49,469 nucleotides of DNA. It comes from Pseudomonadota bacterium (GTDB taxonomy: Bacteria > Cyanobacteriota > Vampirovibrionia > Obscuribacterales > Obscuribacteraceae). Within the stretch, counting starts at the first letter, position 1. Each line of letters starts with the position of its first letter. The stretch is taken from contig JAJPJO010000264.1 in NCBI GenBank assembly GCA_021324135.1, positions 1 to 49,469 of the forward strand, in the 5' to 3' direction. Of the stretch, positions 8,516 through 16,634 are shown piece by piece. The translations under genes and the position numbers were made by a program. The notes below the pieces were generated by a model that had not been told where the DNA came from, ran no database searches, and was given only the letters and a program-made list of their open reading frames with translations.

Positions 8516-8791
8516 ATGAAGGAGAAAACACCTCGAGCGCATTTGCGCTTGATTGAGAACCCGGGATTCGAAGAGGCCGCGGTGAGCTTCGCGGATCAGC
8601 TCGAGCGAGAATATCGCCAGGGTCCGAAGAATCTCATGGATTGCGGCGACATTCACATCGATGAGCTGCCCTCCGAGTCGATCGTCGATCGGGCGATCGA
8701 GGTTCTCAGATCGCGGCGGCTGCAAGTCGAGAGCCATCCGCTGATTTGCGCAGGCTGCAATGCCGGCCTGTTCACTATCTCACCTCTTTGA
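8516..8791 (+). CDS. Small unknown protein
   Basis: I do not recognise this 91-residue protein. It is charged and soluble-looking, with Cys43 in MDCGD and a C-terminal CAGC motif (residues about 78-81) that could bind a metal or form a disulfide. GAGGAG about nine bases before the ATG supports translation. It lies 25 bases before another small gene of the same strand, so the two are probably co-expressed. Confidence 0.6.
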   Translation: MKEKTPRAHLRLIENPGFEEAAVSFADQLEREYRQGPKNLMDCGDIHIDELPSESIVDRAIEVLRSRRLQVESHPLICAGCNAGLFTISPL

Positions 8792-8815
8792 GGCTTGCGC
8801 ACAGGAGGATCACCA

Positions 8816-9109
8816 ATGCCAGTGCAACGAGGCCGAACCTGTAGTTTTGCCGGAAGGTTGGGAAAGGTGAGAGCGATCGAACTCGGGTTCGGCAGCGGCA
8901 AGTTCTGGATGATCAATGTCGTCTCGAGAAGCGAGCGCGACGCCGCGATCGTCATGAAAGGGTTGAATGCCGGCGACGGCTGGAGACCCGAGCATGATAT
9001 GCAGGGACTCGCTCTTGGCTGCGCTCTCATTGTTCACGATCAAGAACAGGCTCTCGAACGGATACGCCAGGCCGTGCTGGCTCTTCATGAACTGATGGAG
9101 GGTCAGTGA
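8816..9109 (+). CDS. Small unknown protein
   Basis: This unrecognised protein of about 97 residues has a Gly-rich, beta-like first half and a helical, acidic second half. The ATG at 8816 is chosen over a TTG 21 bases upstream because AGGAGG lies just ahead of it. It sits 24 bases after the previous small gene and 37 bases before the CYTH gene, suggesting one transcript. Confidence 0.6.
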   Translation: MPVQRGRTCSFAGRLGKVRAIELGFGSGKFWMINVVSRSERDAAIVMKGLNAGDGWRPEHDMQGLALGCALIVHDQEQALERIRQAVLALHELMEGQ

Positions 9110-9146
9110 CCTGGCGCCGTTTGAACAATCAGTCAAGGAGACGAAC

Positions 9147-9845
9147 ATGTCACCACATGCAATACCATTTGCTCTGGCTGCTCACCCTTGGCTGAAGGCG
9201 GGTGAGATCGAGTTACAGGAAGAAACAGGCGACGCTCATCGCGAAGTCGAGATTGGCGTGGAGCTGACTGAGCGGGAATATCGTTTTCTCCGCAAACTCC
9301 TGCCCAGGATTTTGACATTCAGCGGAGCTTCCAGAATCGCCGACTTCGTCTTTCCGACCGGGAAGAAAATAACCAGACGCATTCGCTTCGAGCTCGTGCA
9401 GAAGCCAATCGGCGCGGGTAAGGGACTTAAGTGCGTGAGGACCACGAAGAGCCATCCGATCAAAGGGAAGAAGGGGAAGCACATCCGACGAGAAACGGAG
9501 CGAAGCGTGACGAGCGACTACGCCGTCACCTTCATCCTCGCCAAGATCGAGAAGCTGGGCAGACCCATCCCCTGGTATTCGAAAAAGCGGCACTCCTACA
9601 AAGGGTTCTACAAGGGAATTCCAATCACAATCGCTCTCGATCAGGCAGTTGGGCTCGGCAAATACTCGGGCTTTTACATGGAGATCGAGACGATTATGCC
9701 GCTCGGAGAAAATCAAAAGCGCGTTCGGCGTGCTTTGAGGGTGATGAACAAACTAGCCCGATCGCTCGTCGGTGAGAAGCGCCCTGCCAAAATCAGTTAC
9801 AGGCGCATGCTGATGAGAACTTCGCCGCATGCCAAGGCGAGGTAG
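9147..9845 (+). CDS. CYTH-domain (triphosphate tunnel metalloenzyme-like) protein
   Basis: This 232-residue protein has the ordered charged strands of the CYTH superfamily (adenylyl cyclase class IV, thiamine triphosphatase, inorganic triphosphatases). They are an N-terminal acidic strand EVEIGVE (33-39), RRIR (77-80), VRTTK (97-101), RRETE (114-118), KKR (146-148), ALDQAVGLGKY (163-173) and a final MEIE strand (178-181). The usual ExExK signature is altered because Lys is Gly37, so substrate choice cannot be predicted. CYTH enzymes use Mg or Mn to hydrolyse or cyclise triphosphates inside the cytoplasm. AAGGAG precedes the ATG. The gene closes a run of small same-strand genes after the HtrA-like gene. 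Confidence 0.75.
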   Translation: MSPHAIPFALAAHPWLKAGEIELQEETGDAHREVEIGVELTEREYRFLRKLLPRILTFSGASRIADFVFPTGKKITRRIRFELVQKPIGAGKGLKCVRTTKSHPIKGKKGKHIRRETERSVTSDYAVTFILAKIEKLGRPIPWYSKKRHSYKGFYKGIPITIALDQAVGLGKYSGFYMEIETIMPLGENQKRVRRALRVMNKLARSLVGEKRPAKISYRRMLMRTSPHAKAR

Positions 9846-9956
9846 CGCCTCAGGCAAATCTGCTTCGCCAGGCGAGATGTTGGAAGCGAAAGATCTGATG
9901 ACGACCTTTTAAATTTGCTCTGCCCGCTTGAGGAGAGCATAACGACGGAGAGTGAA

Positions 9957-10523
9957 GTGAAGAAGAGAGAGCGTTTCCCGCTCGTTGACGTGAGCGGAAA
10001 GATATCAATTCGTGGTGGAGAGTCGGTTCCCATCATCAAGCGGCGGCAGGCCGACAGGGGCAAATCGATCGCTCCGGATGCTCCAAGCGATAAAGAAGTC
10101 GAGGAAATCCTGCTCGGCAAAGCGCGAGAAGGCGATCCGACCGAGGACCTGCTCATGCGGCTCGACGCGCTTCAGGCGGACGCGAATACACTCTTCAGCG
10201 CCAAGGATGACATCGCTCGTTTCGAGGCGCTGGTCGCTGCCGCCGCTCATAAAGACAATAAGCACAAAGAGACCGTGCTCCGCCTGGCCGGCTGCCGCCT
10301 GGTGACCGCTAACATTCTCTACCGGCTACCAGACTTTAGCAGTCTTCTGCAGCAATATATCTGGCAGGACCTGGATATGGAGAAACTGCCAAGGTTGCGC
10401 GCCTTTGTCGGCTGGTGGATGAGAGATCTCGCCCACGCACCGATCAAGGAAGTGCATGTCGGTGAATCGCTTCTCTGGTCGCCGAAAGAAGTGAGAACCA
10501 TAGCCGACGAATGGTCAATGTGA
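9957..10523 (+). CDS. Unknown soluble protein
   Basis: I do not recognise this protein of about 188 residues. The first third is basic and the rest alpha-helical, with a Trp-rich stretch near residues 150-156 (GWWMRDL). No signal peptide or membrane helix is visible. The GTG at 9957 is preferred because GGAGAG lies about six bases upstream; the frame is open further back to a TTG at 9915, which lacks a site. A terminator-like hairpin follows the stop. Confidence 0.5.
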   Translation: MKKRERFPLVDVSGKISIRGGESVPIIKRRQADRGKSIAPDAPSDKEVEEILLGKAREGDPTEDLLMRLDALQADANTLFSAKDDIARFEALVAAAAHKDNKHKETVLRLAGCRLVTANILYRLPDFSSLLQQYIWQDLDMEKLPRLRAFVGWWMRDLAHAPIKEVHVGESLLWSPKEVRTIADEWSM

Positions 10524-10536
10524 TCGGCTGAGGATC

Positions 10537-10575
10537 GAACGCTCCGGAGGCGGGCAGCCGCTTCCGGGAGCGTTC
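10537..10575 (+). terminator. Terminator-like hairpin
   Basis: GAACGCTCC (10537-10545) pairs with GGAGCGTTC (10567-10575), and GGAGGCG pairs with CGCTTCC inside, giving a long GC-rich stem followed by TTGG. It separates the unknown gene from the GH15-like gene. Confidence 0.55.
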
Positions 10576-10687
10576 TTGGCATGACGATTGGCTCTGCCAT
10601 GACATTTTGAACCGAATGTAAGTTCGGCGTCGAGCGCCTTCGGAATCGATTGGCGCAAACGCCACCCTCTAACAGATGGAGACGACT

Positions 10688-12154
10688 ATGTCGGATCTGT
10701 TCAATCACGTCGCGAACATCTCGCGACCGCCTTTGTTTCCACGCAATCCAGAAGTGTCGCGATGGTTGCAAGCCGACTACCAGTTGGATGAGCTGGAGGC
10801 TCTGCGCTCATTCCTGGCATCGAAAGGGACCCTGGACCTCTTCCGCTACAAAGACACCAGGCAAAATGGTGTTGCCGGCGGTGCACCGGCGGTGACACCA
10901 ATACTGACTCGCGGTTCGGAGCTGGCGGAACTGTCAGTCGCCTCAGGCGCCGGCGAGGCATTGGGCTGCTTTTGCTGGGATCGCGACAGCATGCTCATGG
11001 AGTGCGCCGAGATGGCTGTTCGCGACGATCCATCGCTGGCAGCCGGCACCATTATCGATCCCGAGCAGTGGAAAAGCGGTTTGCTTTTCTCGCTTGCTCA
11101 TCACGTGCGCGACGAGAAAACAATCCTCGAGATCTTGCTCGGCATCACCCAGAACGACAATATGAAGTGCCCGCACGTCCGGGTGAATGCCGTCACGGGC
11201 GTCAAGTCGGAGCAACCGTGGGGAAACGATCAGTGGGACGCGCTGGCCGACGTTAACTTCATTCTCTTCCGGGGGCTGCTTACAAACGGAGTCCGGCTGG
11301 AGGACGAGGCCTTCGGTGATGTTGCGAACAAGTTCGCCTGTCTGATGCACTCCTACTTCCACAAAATCGACATCGCCAACGCACGCGACGTCGGCAGCTG
11401 GGAGGCAGAAAGGCGAGTTCATTGGAGTTCCGTGGCTTCCCTGGCTGTGAGCCTCAGCCAGCAGCTAAAGTTCCTCCGCCGTTCTGAGAGGCGACTCTTC
11501 TACGAGGCGTTTTTCGAGCGCGACACGACGGCGGGGGGTAAGGAACGAATACCACTGAGCTGCGATGTTTCGGGAGTGGAGGAACTGCTCACCAGGTGCC
11601 GGTCGACACTCGCCCGATTGGGTACGGCGGAGTTTCTTGCCGAGGAGGATGGAAAGCAAGAGGCTCGCCTGGTGGATGCGGCTCAATTGAATCCCATCCT
11701 TTTAATGGCCCTGGCTGACGATCCGATCGTCGAGATGGATGTCATTCTCGCCATAATCGCCAACGTCGAGCGCGACTTGATTCGGGCGATTGGGGGGATA
11801 AGGTTCTTCTTCGACGATTGGGATGGGCGCGTGCATCGCAGCGCTGAGGGCATTGAGGGGAAGGAGGCGCAATGGTGTCACATCAGCCCCATGTTGAGCG
11901 TCATCTATGGTTGGCTCTATGAGCGGACCGGCGATGGACGTTTCAAACAACTACAGGTCTATCACTTCAATCGAGGGTTGGCGGCTCTCAGCCGATTTTT
12001 TCTGCCGGCCGAGAGCTGGGTGTTCGACGAGAAGTCGGGCAGCTGGACTCCAAACGCCAATCATCCACTGGCCTGGCCGCAAGCGATGATTCTTCTGTCG
12101 TTTGCCTGGATGAAGAAAAGCATCAGGCTCAAGCAGGGTCAGGTCAACACATGA
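10688..12154 (+). CDS. GH15/phosphorylase-kinase-like (alpha/alpha)6-barrel protein
   Basis: This 489-residue protein resembles glycoside hydrolase family 15 and phosphorylase kinase alpha/beta proteins. Supporting segments are CFCWDRDSML (usual WpRDs), GNDQWDALADVNFILF, SWEAERRVHWSS (usual WE-hf-ts), GKEAQWCHISPMLSVIYG and HPLAWPQAMILLSFAW. The same EAQW-IYG and WPQA elements occur in cyanobacterial proteins annotated as glycoside hydrolase 15, as I recall them. No signal peptide is visible, so it probably acts on cytoplasmic alpha-glucan or regulates its use. GGAG six bases before the ATG at 10688 favours it over the ATG at 10676. Whether it is catalytic or regulatory is not decidable by eye. 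Confidence 0.8.
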   Translation: MSDLFNHVANISRPPLFPRNPEVSRWLQADYQLDELEALRSFLASKGTLDLFRYKDTRQNGVAGGAPAVTPILTRGSELAELSVASGAGEALGCFCWDRDSMLMECAEMAVRDDPSLAAGTIIDPEQWKSGLLFSLAHHVRDEKTILEILLGITQNDNMKCPHVRVNAVTGVKSEQPWGNDQWDALADVNFILFRGLLTNGVRLEDEAFGDVANKFACLMHSYFHKIDIANARDVGSWEAERRVHWSSVASLAVSLSQQLKFLRRSERRLFYEAFFERDTTAGGKERIPLSCDVSGVEELLTRCRSTLARLGTAEFLAEEDGKQEARLVDAAQLNPILLMALADDPIVEMDVILAIIANVERDLIRAIGGIRFFFDDWDGRVHRSAEGIEGKEAQWCHISPMLSVIYGWLYERTGDGRFKQLQVYHFNRGLAALSRFFLPAESWVFDEKSGSWTPNANHPLAWPQAMILLSFAWMKKSIRLKQGQVNT

Positions 12155-12169
12155 GCACTCACTACTGCC

Positions 12170-12218
12170 GCCACCGTCCCTGGTGCCAGAACATGGGTCC
12201 AGGACGGTGGCCACCTTT
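12170..12218 (+). terminator. Terminator after the GH15-like gene
   Basis: GCCACCGTCCCTGG and CCAGGACGGTGGC pair with a single bulge around a 15-base loop, followed by CACCTTTTC. It is placed 15 bases after the stop. Confidence 0.65.
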
Positions 12219-12416
12219 TCTCGAAAATGGCGCCACCATCATTGAAGCTTTTGCATTCAGTCCTTTCAGCTTTCAGTGGAGAACACGACAACGACTAGTA
12301 GAGCGGCCGGGTCGTTTGGGAAAACATATAACTGATGTTTGCTTTCCGGCGTTTTAGCATTATGTGCTACATAACATAGTATCATACGGCGAGAAAATGA
12401 GGCAGTGTTCATGCCA

Positions 12417-12453
12417 CCACATGTGATGCGAGCATGCCCGCAATCACATGTGG
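12417..12453. repeat. 11-bp perfect inverted repeat with CACATGTG cores
   Basis: CCACATGTGAT (12417-12427) and ATCACATGTGG (12443-12453) are perfect complements 15 bases apart; each contains the palindrome CACATGTG. It lies about 90 bases beyond the end of the minus-strand sigma gene. It lacks a T-tract, so it could be a weak terminator for that gene or a binding site. Confidence 0.5.
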
Positions 12454-12544
12454 GTGGAGAGACACAAATTGCCCGTCGCAGGTTTGCCAAGCTCCCTGGC
12501 ATCCGTTCGTTGGAAGTGCTGGTCGTGCGCTTTTCTTGTGCCCC

Positions 12545-13420
12545 TCAGCTCAGCGCCTGGAATGTCGCAAGCGCCTCTCGCAGACGGGCTTTGTCGCAGC
12601 CGTTCTTAAGCTTTTTTCGCGCCTTGACTTCGATCTGTTGTATGCGCTGGCGGGAGACGCCGAATAGCTCGGCAAGCTCTTTCAGACCCTCGACGGACTC
12701 GCCGTCGCTGCCCCCTCCGATGCCGAAACGGCGCTTCAGCACTTCCATTTCCCGGCCGGTGAGATTGTCGCCGACAGCCGTCCGCACGATCGTGACGGCA
12801 CGGCCGAGATCGATCCTGTCTTCGAGAGATTGGATTTCATCGGGTGCTGGAAGCGTGTCACCGAATATGGTATCGGAGCCGTCGTTGACTGGCGCATCCG
12901 TGGACAATTCCGATTGCATGGCGCCCTCGATCGCCCGCAGCATGGAAACGTCGATGCCAAGCTGCTCTGCAATTTGCGCATCGCTCAGCAATCCGCCGGA
13001 TTGTCGAGCTTGGGCGATCATGAGGCCCTTTTTGACTGCGCTAGTGGGCAAACGGACATTGCGCGAATGCTTGCTGACATAGTCCTGAAGACGCTGCCAG
13101 ACCCAGCTGAATGCGTACGTTCTGAAGGTTGCTATGCGGCGATCGAACTTGCGCGTCGCATCGTATAAACCGAGAGCACCCTCCTGGACGAGATCGGACA
13201 ACGATATGCCCCGTCCCCGAAAATGGGCCGCAACTTTGACGACGAGCGGCATGTGAGATTCGACCAGTCGTTGCTCGGCGGCCTCCTTGGCCGATCCACC
13301 CGATCTGAGATCGTCCGACAGCCTTTGCTCCTCTTCGTCGGTCGTTGGAGGACATCTGCGCAGAGCAGACAAGAACCTCGTGAGTCCCGGATCATCGCCG
13401 TTTCTGTCTTCAATGGTCAT
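12545..13420 (-). CDS. Compact sigma-70 family RNA polymerase sigma factor
   Basis: This sigma-70 protein of about 291 residues lacks region 1.1. Region 2 is clear (MPLVVKVAAHFRGRG, LSDLVQEGALGLYDATRKFD, then FRTYAFSWVWQRLQDYV), region 3 contains RNVRLPTS, and region 4 carries LTGREMEVLKRRFG and the helix-turn-helix ELFGVSRQRIQQIE. The region 2.3/2.4 residues differ from the housekeeping WWIRQAI pattern, so a group 2/3 alternative sigma with altered promoter choice is likely. The ATG at 13420 is set by a perfect AGGAGG six bases upstream; the longer frame would add 50 residues without sigma character. It is the last gene of a minus-strand group, 130 bases after its neighbour. Confidence 0.92.
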   Translation of the reverse strand: MTIEDRNGDDPGLTRFLSALRRCPPTTDEEEQRLSDDLRSGGSAKEAAEQRLVESHMPLVVKVAAHFRGRGISLSDLVQEGALGLYDATRKFDRRIATFRTYAFSWVWQRLQDYVSKHSRNVRLPTSAVKKGLMIAQARQSGGLLSDAQIAEQLGIDVSMLRAIEGAMQSELSTDAPVNDGSDTIFGDTLPAPDEIQSLEDRIDLGRAVTIVRTAVGDNLTGREMEVLKRRFGIGGGSDGESVEGLKELAELFGVSRQRIQQIEVKARKKLKNGCDKARLREALATFQALS

Positions 13421-13550
13421 TTGAGCCTCCTGTGCTCGGTTCTGAAGGAAGTTCCAACCCGAACGCATATAGACGTCACGCTCACTCAAGAAACCGGACG
13501 CCTTTTCAAACGGGCGTCCGGCAGCTGGTATCAAGTGTGGTGCGGATGAT

Positions 13551-14459
13551 TTACTTGCTGAACATCTCATCGATGACGCAAAGGAACCAGTGCCGCAGTC
13601 TGTCGAGCCACTGGCTTCGCCAGCTGCCGGAGCTGTGCCTTGTCCGGCTGCACCGGCAACTCCGCGCGTTTTGAGCAGCCAGCTCGTGCACTACTCGATG
13701 AATTTCTCCCCAGAGCTGAAGATGCTCAACCCGCAGGCCGATGGATACCGTGCGGCGACAAACGCTGTGTGCTCTGAGATAGCGTTCGGCAGCCTGGACC
13801 GCTCTGTTTGCCGATGTATCAATCGACTGCGGCGCGGTCCGGGAAGCAAGCGCCTTCAATGCGGCAAGGGTCGCCGCGAGAACTTCGTTGTGCGCAAGTT
13901 CAAGCTCGAGCGGATCAAAGCTCTCTCCATTGCCGAAATCGGCTGTATTGAAGAGAAAAGTGTGGGCCCTGTTCCGATGCGGATTTGACACGATGATTGC
14001 CTCTTCTTCTTTGGGTGACTGATACCGGTCGTCGATCGATACTGCCCTGGCTTGAACGGGGGCTGGAGATTCGTCTGGCGAGCCGGTTGGACGGATTGCC
14101 ATGGTGCCTTGGCCGCTGCCCTCGCTTTGAACCCCCTCACCTTCACGGAGCCGGTAAAGCGAAACGGAAAGCGCGGGAAGCTCTCTAACAGCCAGGGCGA
14201 AGTCATCCCCAGCTATTACTGGCCAGGTCGGATTTTCTCTCCATTCAGAATTCCGCGCGCCGAGCAGGTCGAGGAGATATTCCCAATTGCCTCTGACCTT
14301 CACAAGCATACGCGCGCTCTGCGCATCGCTGTGCTGGAGTGCGAGTTCCTCCTCACTATAAACATGCGCGCCTGCCACCAGACGCGACAGTTCCAGCCTG
14401 TACTGCTTCGATGGGTCGAGGTCTTCGCCAATGACGAAGAAGACGGAGCCACTCTTCAT
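13551..14459 (-). CDS. Unknown protein with a C-terminal domain shared with the gene at 23568-23966
   Basis: This 302-residue protein has an unrecognised N-terminal half (about 1-105), a Ser/Pro/Gln-rich linker (about 105-160) and a helical C-terminal domain. The C-terminal part aligns by eye with the protein encoded at 23568-23966. Shared elements are FDPLELELAHNEVLA/FDPMELRLAMNDILA, CRRTVSIGLRVEHL/CRRTVDLGLQVEQL and a WRSQWLDRLRHWF/WSSRWRRVRKWF end. It has no signal peptide and ends in an amphipathic Trp/Arg segment that might touch the membrane. It lies 44 bases after the Gly/His-rich gene and upstream of the sigma gene; a regulatory link to the sigma factor is possible but only inferred. 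Confidence 0.7.
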   Translation of the reverse strand: MKSGSVFFVIGEDLDPSKQYRLELSRLVAGAHVYSEEELALQHSDAQSARMLVKVRGNWEYLLDLLGARNSEWRENPTWPVIAGDDFALAVRELPALSVSLYRLREGEGVQSEGSGQGTMAIRPTGSPDESPAPVQARAVSIDDRYQSPKEEEAIIVSNPHRNRAHTFLFNTADFGNGESFDPLELELAHNEVLAATLAALKALASRTAPQSIDTSANRAVQAAERYLRAHSVCRRTVSIGLRVEHLQLWGEIHRVVHELAAQNARSCRCSRTRHSSGSWRSQWLDRLRHWFLCVIDEMFSK

Positions 14460-14503
14460 GCGTTCGTTCCTTTTCCTTGTTAAACCGAGTCGATGTGTTT
14501 GCG

Positions 14504-15415
14504 CTAAGACGGTGCGTTTACTCTAGGACGGGGGCGAGCCGGCAGGTATATTTTTACCTTGACCGTTTCCGGCTTTGGCTTTACCGGCGGTGCGATGACA
14601 TGCTGTTCAAGAGCGACTGACCCTTCTGCTTGTGCTTGTTGGTGGGACAGGCGCGCATTCTTGGACTCGGCGCTCGGCTCGTGTCGCCGCACCAGTTCGT
14701 TGAATTTGCGGGCGCCCAACCACTGAGCCCTGCGGTGACGATTCACAGCCGGGATATTGTGCATGTAAGCGCCGGCTTCTGGATGCCACGTACTTCTTTT
14801 CGGCAGCCTGATCATCAGTTCGCTTTGGTAGTCTCCAAATTGAGCTGACCACCAGGCCATCGCAACGACGTCCAGATAACAACAAGCTACCCGGTCCGGT
14901 TCATGTTTGGGCTCGTACAAGGCGAACCACCACTCCTTCTCGACTACCTGGCAAAAGTAACGGAACATTCGTGACTTCCCGCCTCGGTCGCCGATGTCGC
15001 CTGGCAGTGGACCGTTATCGGGACGATCCTCGGGAGGAATCCAAGCCGTTACAGGCAAGATCCCGTCGATCCAGCCAGTGTCGACGACCGGTTGCTGACC
15101 GGTAATGTCGAAGCAGACTTTCACGACTCTGAAGCCAACCACATCCATGGCGAAGATGAACAGATCGAAAGGGTCAATCTTGCCATGTCTTCGGTTTTGA
15201 ACCACAACATCCTCGGTGGGGAAAGAACCATCCCCCACTTGCTCAAGCTCCAGCAAACCGGTTCCGTCGGTTGATCCAGAAGCACCACCGCCGATGAAGG
15301 CGACCGGATCATTTTGCCCGAACGCGATCGAAGAGATTCCGTGAAGACCACCAAAGGAACCCGGTGCTGCAAAGCCGCCACCGTGAAAACCGCCACCGTG
15401 AGTACCACCATGCAT
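14504..15415 (-). CDS. Unknown protein with Gly/His-rich N-terminus
   Basis: I do not recognise this protein of about 303 residues. It begins with a Gly/His-rich stretch (HGGTHGGGFHGGGF, residues about 3-16) that could bind metal ions. A central region of about 200 residues follows, rich in Trp, Tyr, Phe and Cys, with a Lys/Pro-rich tail. No signal peptide or membrane helix stands out. The ATG at 15415 is chosen because GGAGG lies five bases upstream; an ATG 12 bases earlier overlaps that site. It heads a minus-strand group that includes the sigma-factor gene, and a 16-bp motif shared with another group lies about 180 bases upstream. Confidence 0.65.
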   Translation of the reverse strand: MHGGTHGGGFHGGGFAAPGSFGGLHGISSIAFGQNDPVAFIGGGASGSTDGTGLLELEQVGDGSFPTEDVVVQNRRHGKIDPFDLFIFAMDVVGFRVVKVCFDITGQQPVVDTGWIDGILPVTAWIPPEDRPDNGPLPGDIGDRGGKSRMFRYFCQVVEKEWWFALYEPKHEPDRVACCYLDVVAMAWWSAQFGDYQSELMIRLPKRSTWHPEAGAYMHNIPAVNRHRRAQWLGARKFNELVRRHEPSAESKNARLSHQQAQAEGSVALEQHVIAPPVKPKPETVKVKIYLPARPRPRVNAPS

Positions 15416-15596
15416 GTTCGCCTCCATGGTTGCGACCAAAGATTTAGTTGAAGTACATTTTTCTGAGCAGCCTTCAAGGCAGCCATCAAGGATGTGCATC
15501 ACTCGTATACTACTGTTCTTGCTGTTTTCCTGTGTTCATTTTGAAACCAACTTCTTGTCGATGAATCATACTTACATCCAAAACCTTCTTGTACCA

Positions 15597-15612
15597 AGTA
15601 TATTTTTGTGAT
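15597..15612 (-). promoter_or_regulatory. 16-bp motif ATCACAAAAATATACT, copy 1
   Basis: Read on the minus strand, ATCACAAAAATATACT occurs here about 180 bases upstream of the Gly/His-rich gene. It is exactly repeated at 25492-25507 upstream of the other minus-strand group. TATACT could be a -10 element, but no shared -35 hexamer is visible at the usual distance, so an alternative-sigma promoter or activator site is as likely. Confidence 0.5.
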
Positions 15613-15648
15613 GTTTAATAACACGAAGTTTTTCCTTGCTAGCAAAGA

Positions 15649-15690
15649 TGCCGATGACCAGCGGAAAGTTGCCGATGGTCAGAGAAAGTC
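15649..15690. repeat. 21-bp imperfect tandem repeat, possible IS21-family end relic
   Basis: TGCCGATGACCAGCGGAAAGT (15649-15669) is followed directly by a copy with four differences (15670-15690). Adjacent ~20-bp repeats of this kind resemble the multiple terminal repeats of IS21-family elements as I remember them. No transposase gene or second end is nearby, so at most this is a relic. Confidence 0.35.
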
Positions 15691-16248
15691 GCTGAGGGGT
15701 ACCACGTCACGTTCACGCGAATTTGAAAAGGCCGCGGTTCACATGATTAAGTAATGCGGCGCAGCACTCAAGAAGATCTGCAGCGTAACAAAGTTATTGA
15801 TAAACGTTCCTTCCAAATACAACACGTCATGAAGACGATAAAAGTTCATATGGAAATATTTTCTCGGCATCTAGAACGACCAGATCCAGTGACCCAAAGC
15901 GTCCTTTCATAAGTGCTCTCTTATCACCGCATATCTAGAGGCAGCTTGCCCATGCACCGTCTGTAGTGCCAGCAGCTCTTTCTGATCGAGTCAATTCAAA
16001 TTCTTTATCGCGGCCTTTGCCAATCTCGAGTTAAACCCGCGAATGGCTGTACAAGCAACGCCATAGCTTATTGCTTGTCGCAGGTAATTATTAGTATGTT
16101 TGATTCCTCCATCTTGACATGATTGGCACTAGCTAAAAGAAACATACAGACCGCGAATATAACTATAAATAGCGACAATGCACGCCAATCTCCGAGGTGG
16201 ATAAAACGCCGTGTAATTCTCGTGTTTCATAATCAGAGGGTGCTGCCC

Positions 16249-16590
16249 ATGTGTGAATCTATACGCGACAAAGTCAGGCGTATGCTGGCCGAGCATTTCC
16301 AGATACTGCCCGAGGAAATCGATGACGACCAAGTGCTCGGCGAAGACCTTGGTTTTGATGGTCTAACGCTTCAGGAAGTCATGCTCCAGATTGAGGACGA
16401 CCTGGATTTGAGTCTTTCCGACGAGGAGTTGGCGCATGTTGCAGAAATGACCGTGGCCGAACTCATCAAACTCGTGGAGCGCAAGTCAAACTATCTCGCC
16501 AAACTATTCAGAAACACAGCTTCCAGAGCTCAGTGTTCGGCGTGGCGAGTAATGTTTTCCTTCAGAAGGGTAATAAGGCTGATTTGCTGA
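16249..16590 (+). CDS. Acyl-carrier-protein-like protein lacking the carrier serine
   Basis: The first 80 residues follow the acyl carrier protein pattern closely: IRDKVRRMLAEHF, PEEID, EDLGFDGLTLQEVMLQIEDDLDL, and DEELAHVAEMTVAELIKLVE, matching the E. coli ACP helices. At the DSL site, where Ser receives phosphopantetheine, the sequence is Asp37-Gly38-Leu39 (codons GAT GGT CTA). The protein therefore cannot be a normal acyl carrier. A tail of about 30 basic and hydrophobic residues follows. I chose ATG 16249 because the ACP match starts there and GAGGG precedes it. It lies 142 bases upstream of the autoinducer-synthase gene, whose family takes acyl groups from ACP, so a decoy, docking or regulatory role is plausible (inference). 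Confidence 0.75.
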   Translation: MCESIRDKVRRMLAEHFQILPEEIDDDQVLGEDLGFDGLTLQEVMLQIEDDLDLSLSDEELAHVAEMTVAELIKLVERKSNYLAKLFRNTASRAQCSAWRVMFSFRRVIRLIC

Positions 16591-16634
16591 GGCGCTTCAC
16601 CGGCGGTTCAGCTCACGTTTCGCGTTCAAATTGT

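Larger units (their letters stand above)
12155..12544. other. Intergenic region between convergent GH15-like and sigma genes
   Basis: About 390 bases without a convincing gene. It holds the terminator-like hairpin at 12170-12218 and the inverted repeat at 12417-12453. The stretch between about 12300 and 12400 is AT-rich compared with the surrounding DNA. Confidence 0.6.
15416..16248. other. Divergent intergenic region between the sigma group and the ACP-like/luxI genes
   Basis: This 0.8-kb stretch is markedly more AT-rich than its flanks and has no convincing gene. It contains the ATCACAAAAATATACT motif (15597-15612, minus strand), a 21-bp imperfect tandem repeat resembling a transposon end (15649-15690), and a consensus -35 hexamer TTGACA at 16114-16119 facing the ACP-like gene, for which I see no good -10. 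Promoters for both divergent groups must lie here. Confidence 0.6.

Noticed and set aside
15416..16248. Lux-box or LuxR gene near luxI
   Set aside because: No 18-20-bp lux-box-like palindrome and no LuxR-type helix-turn-helix protein was found in the window.
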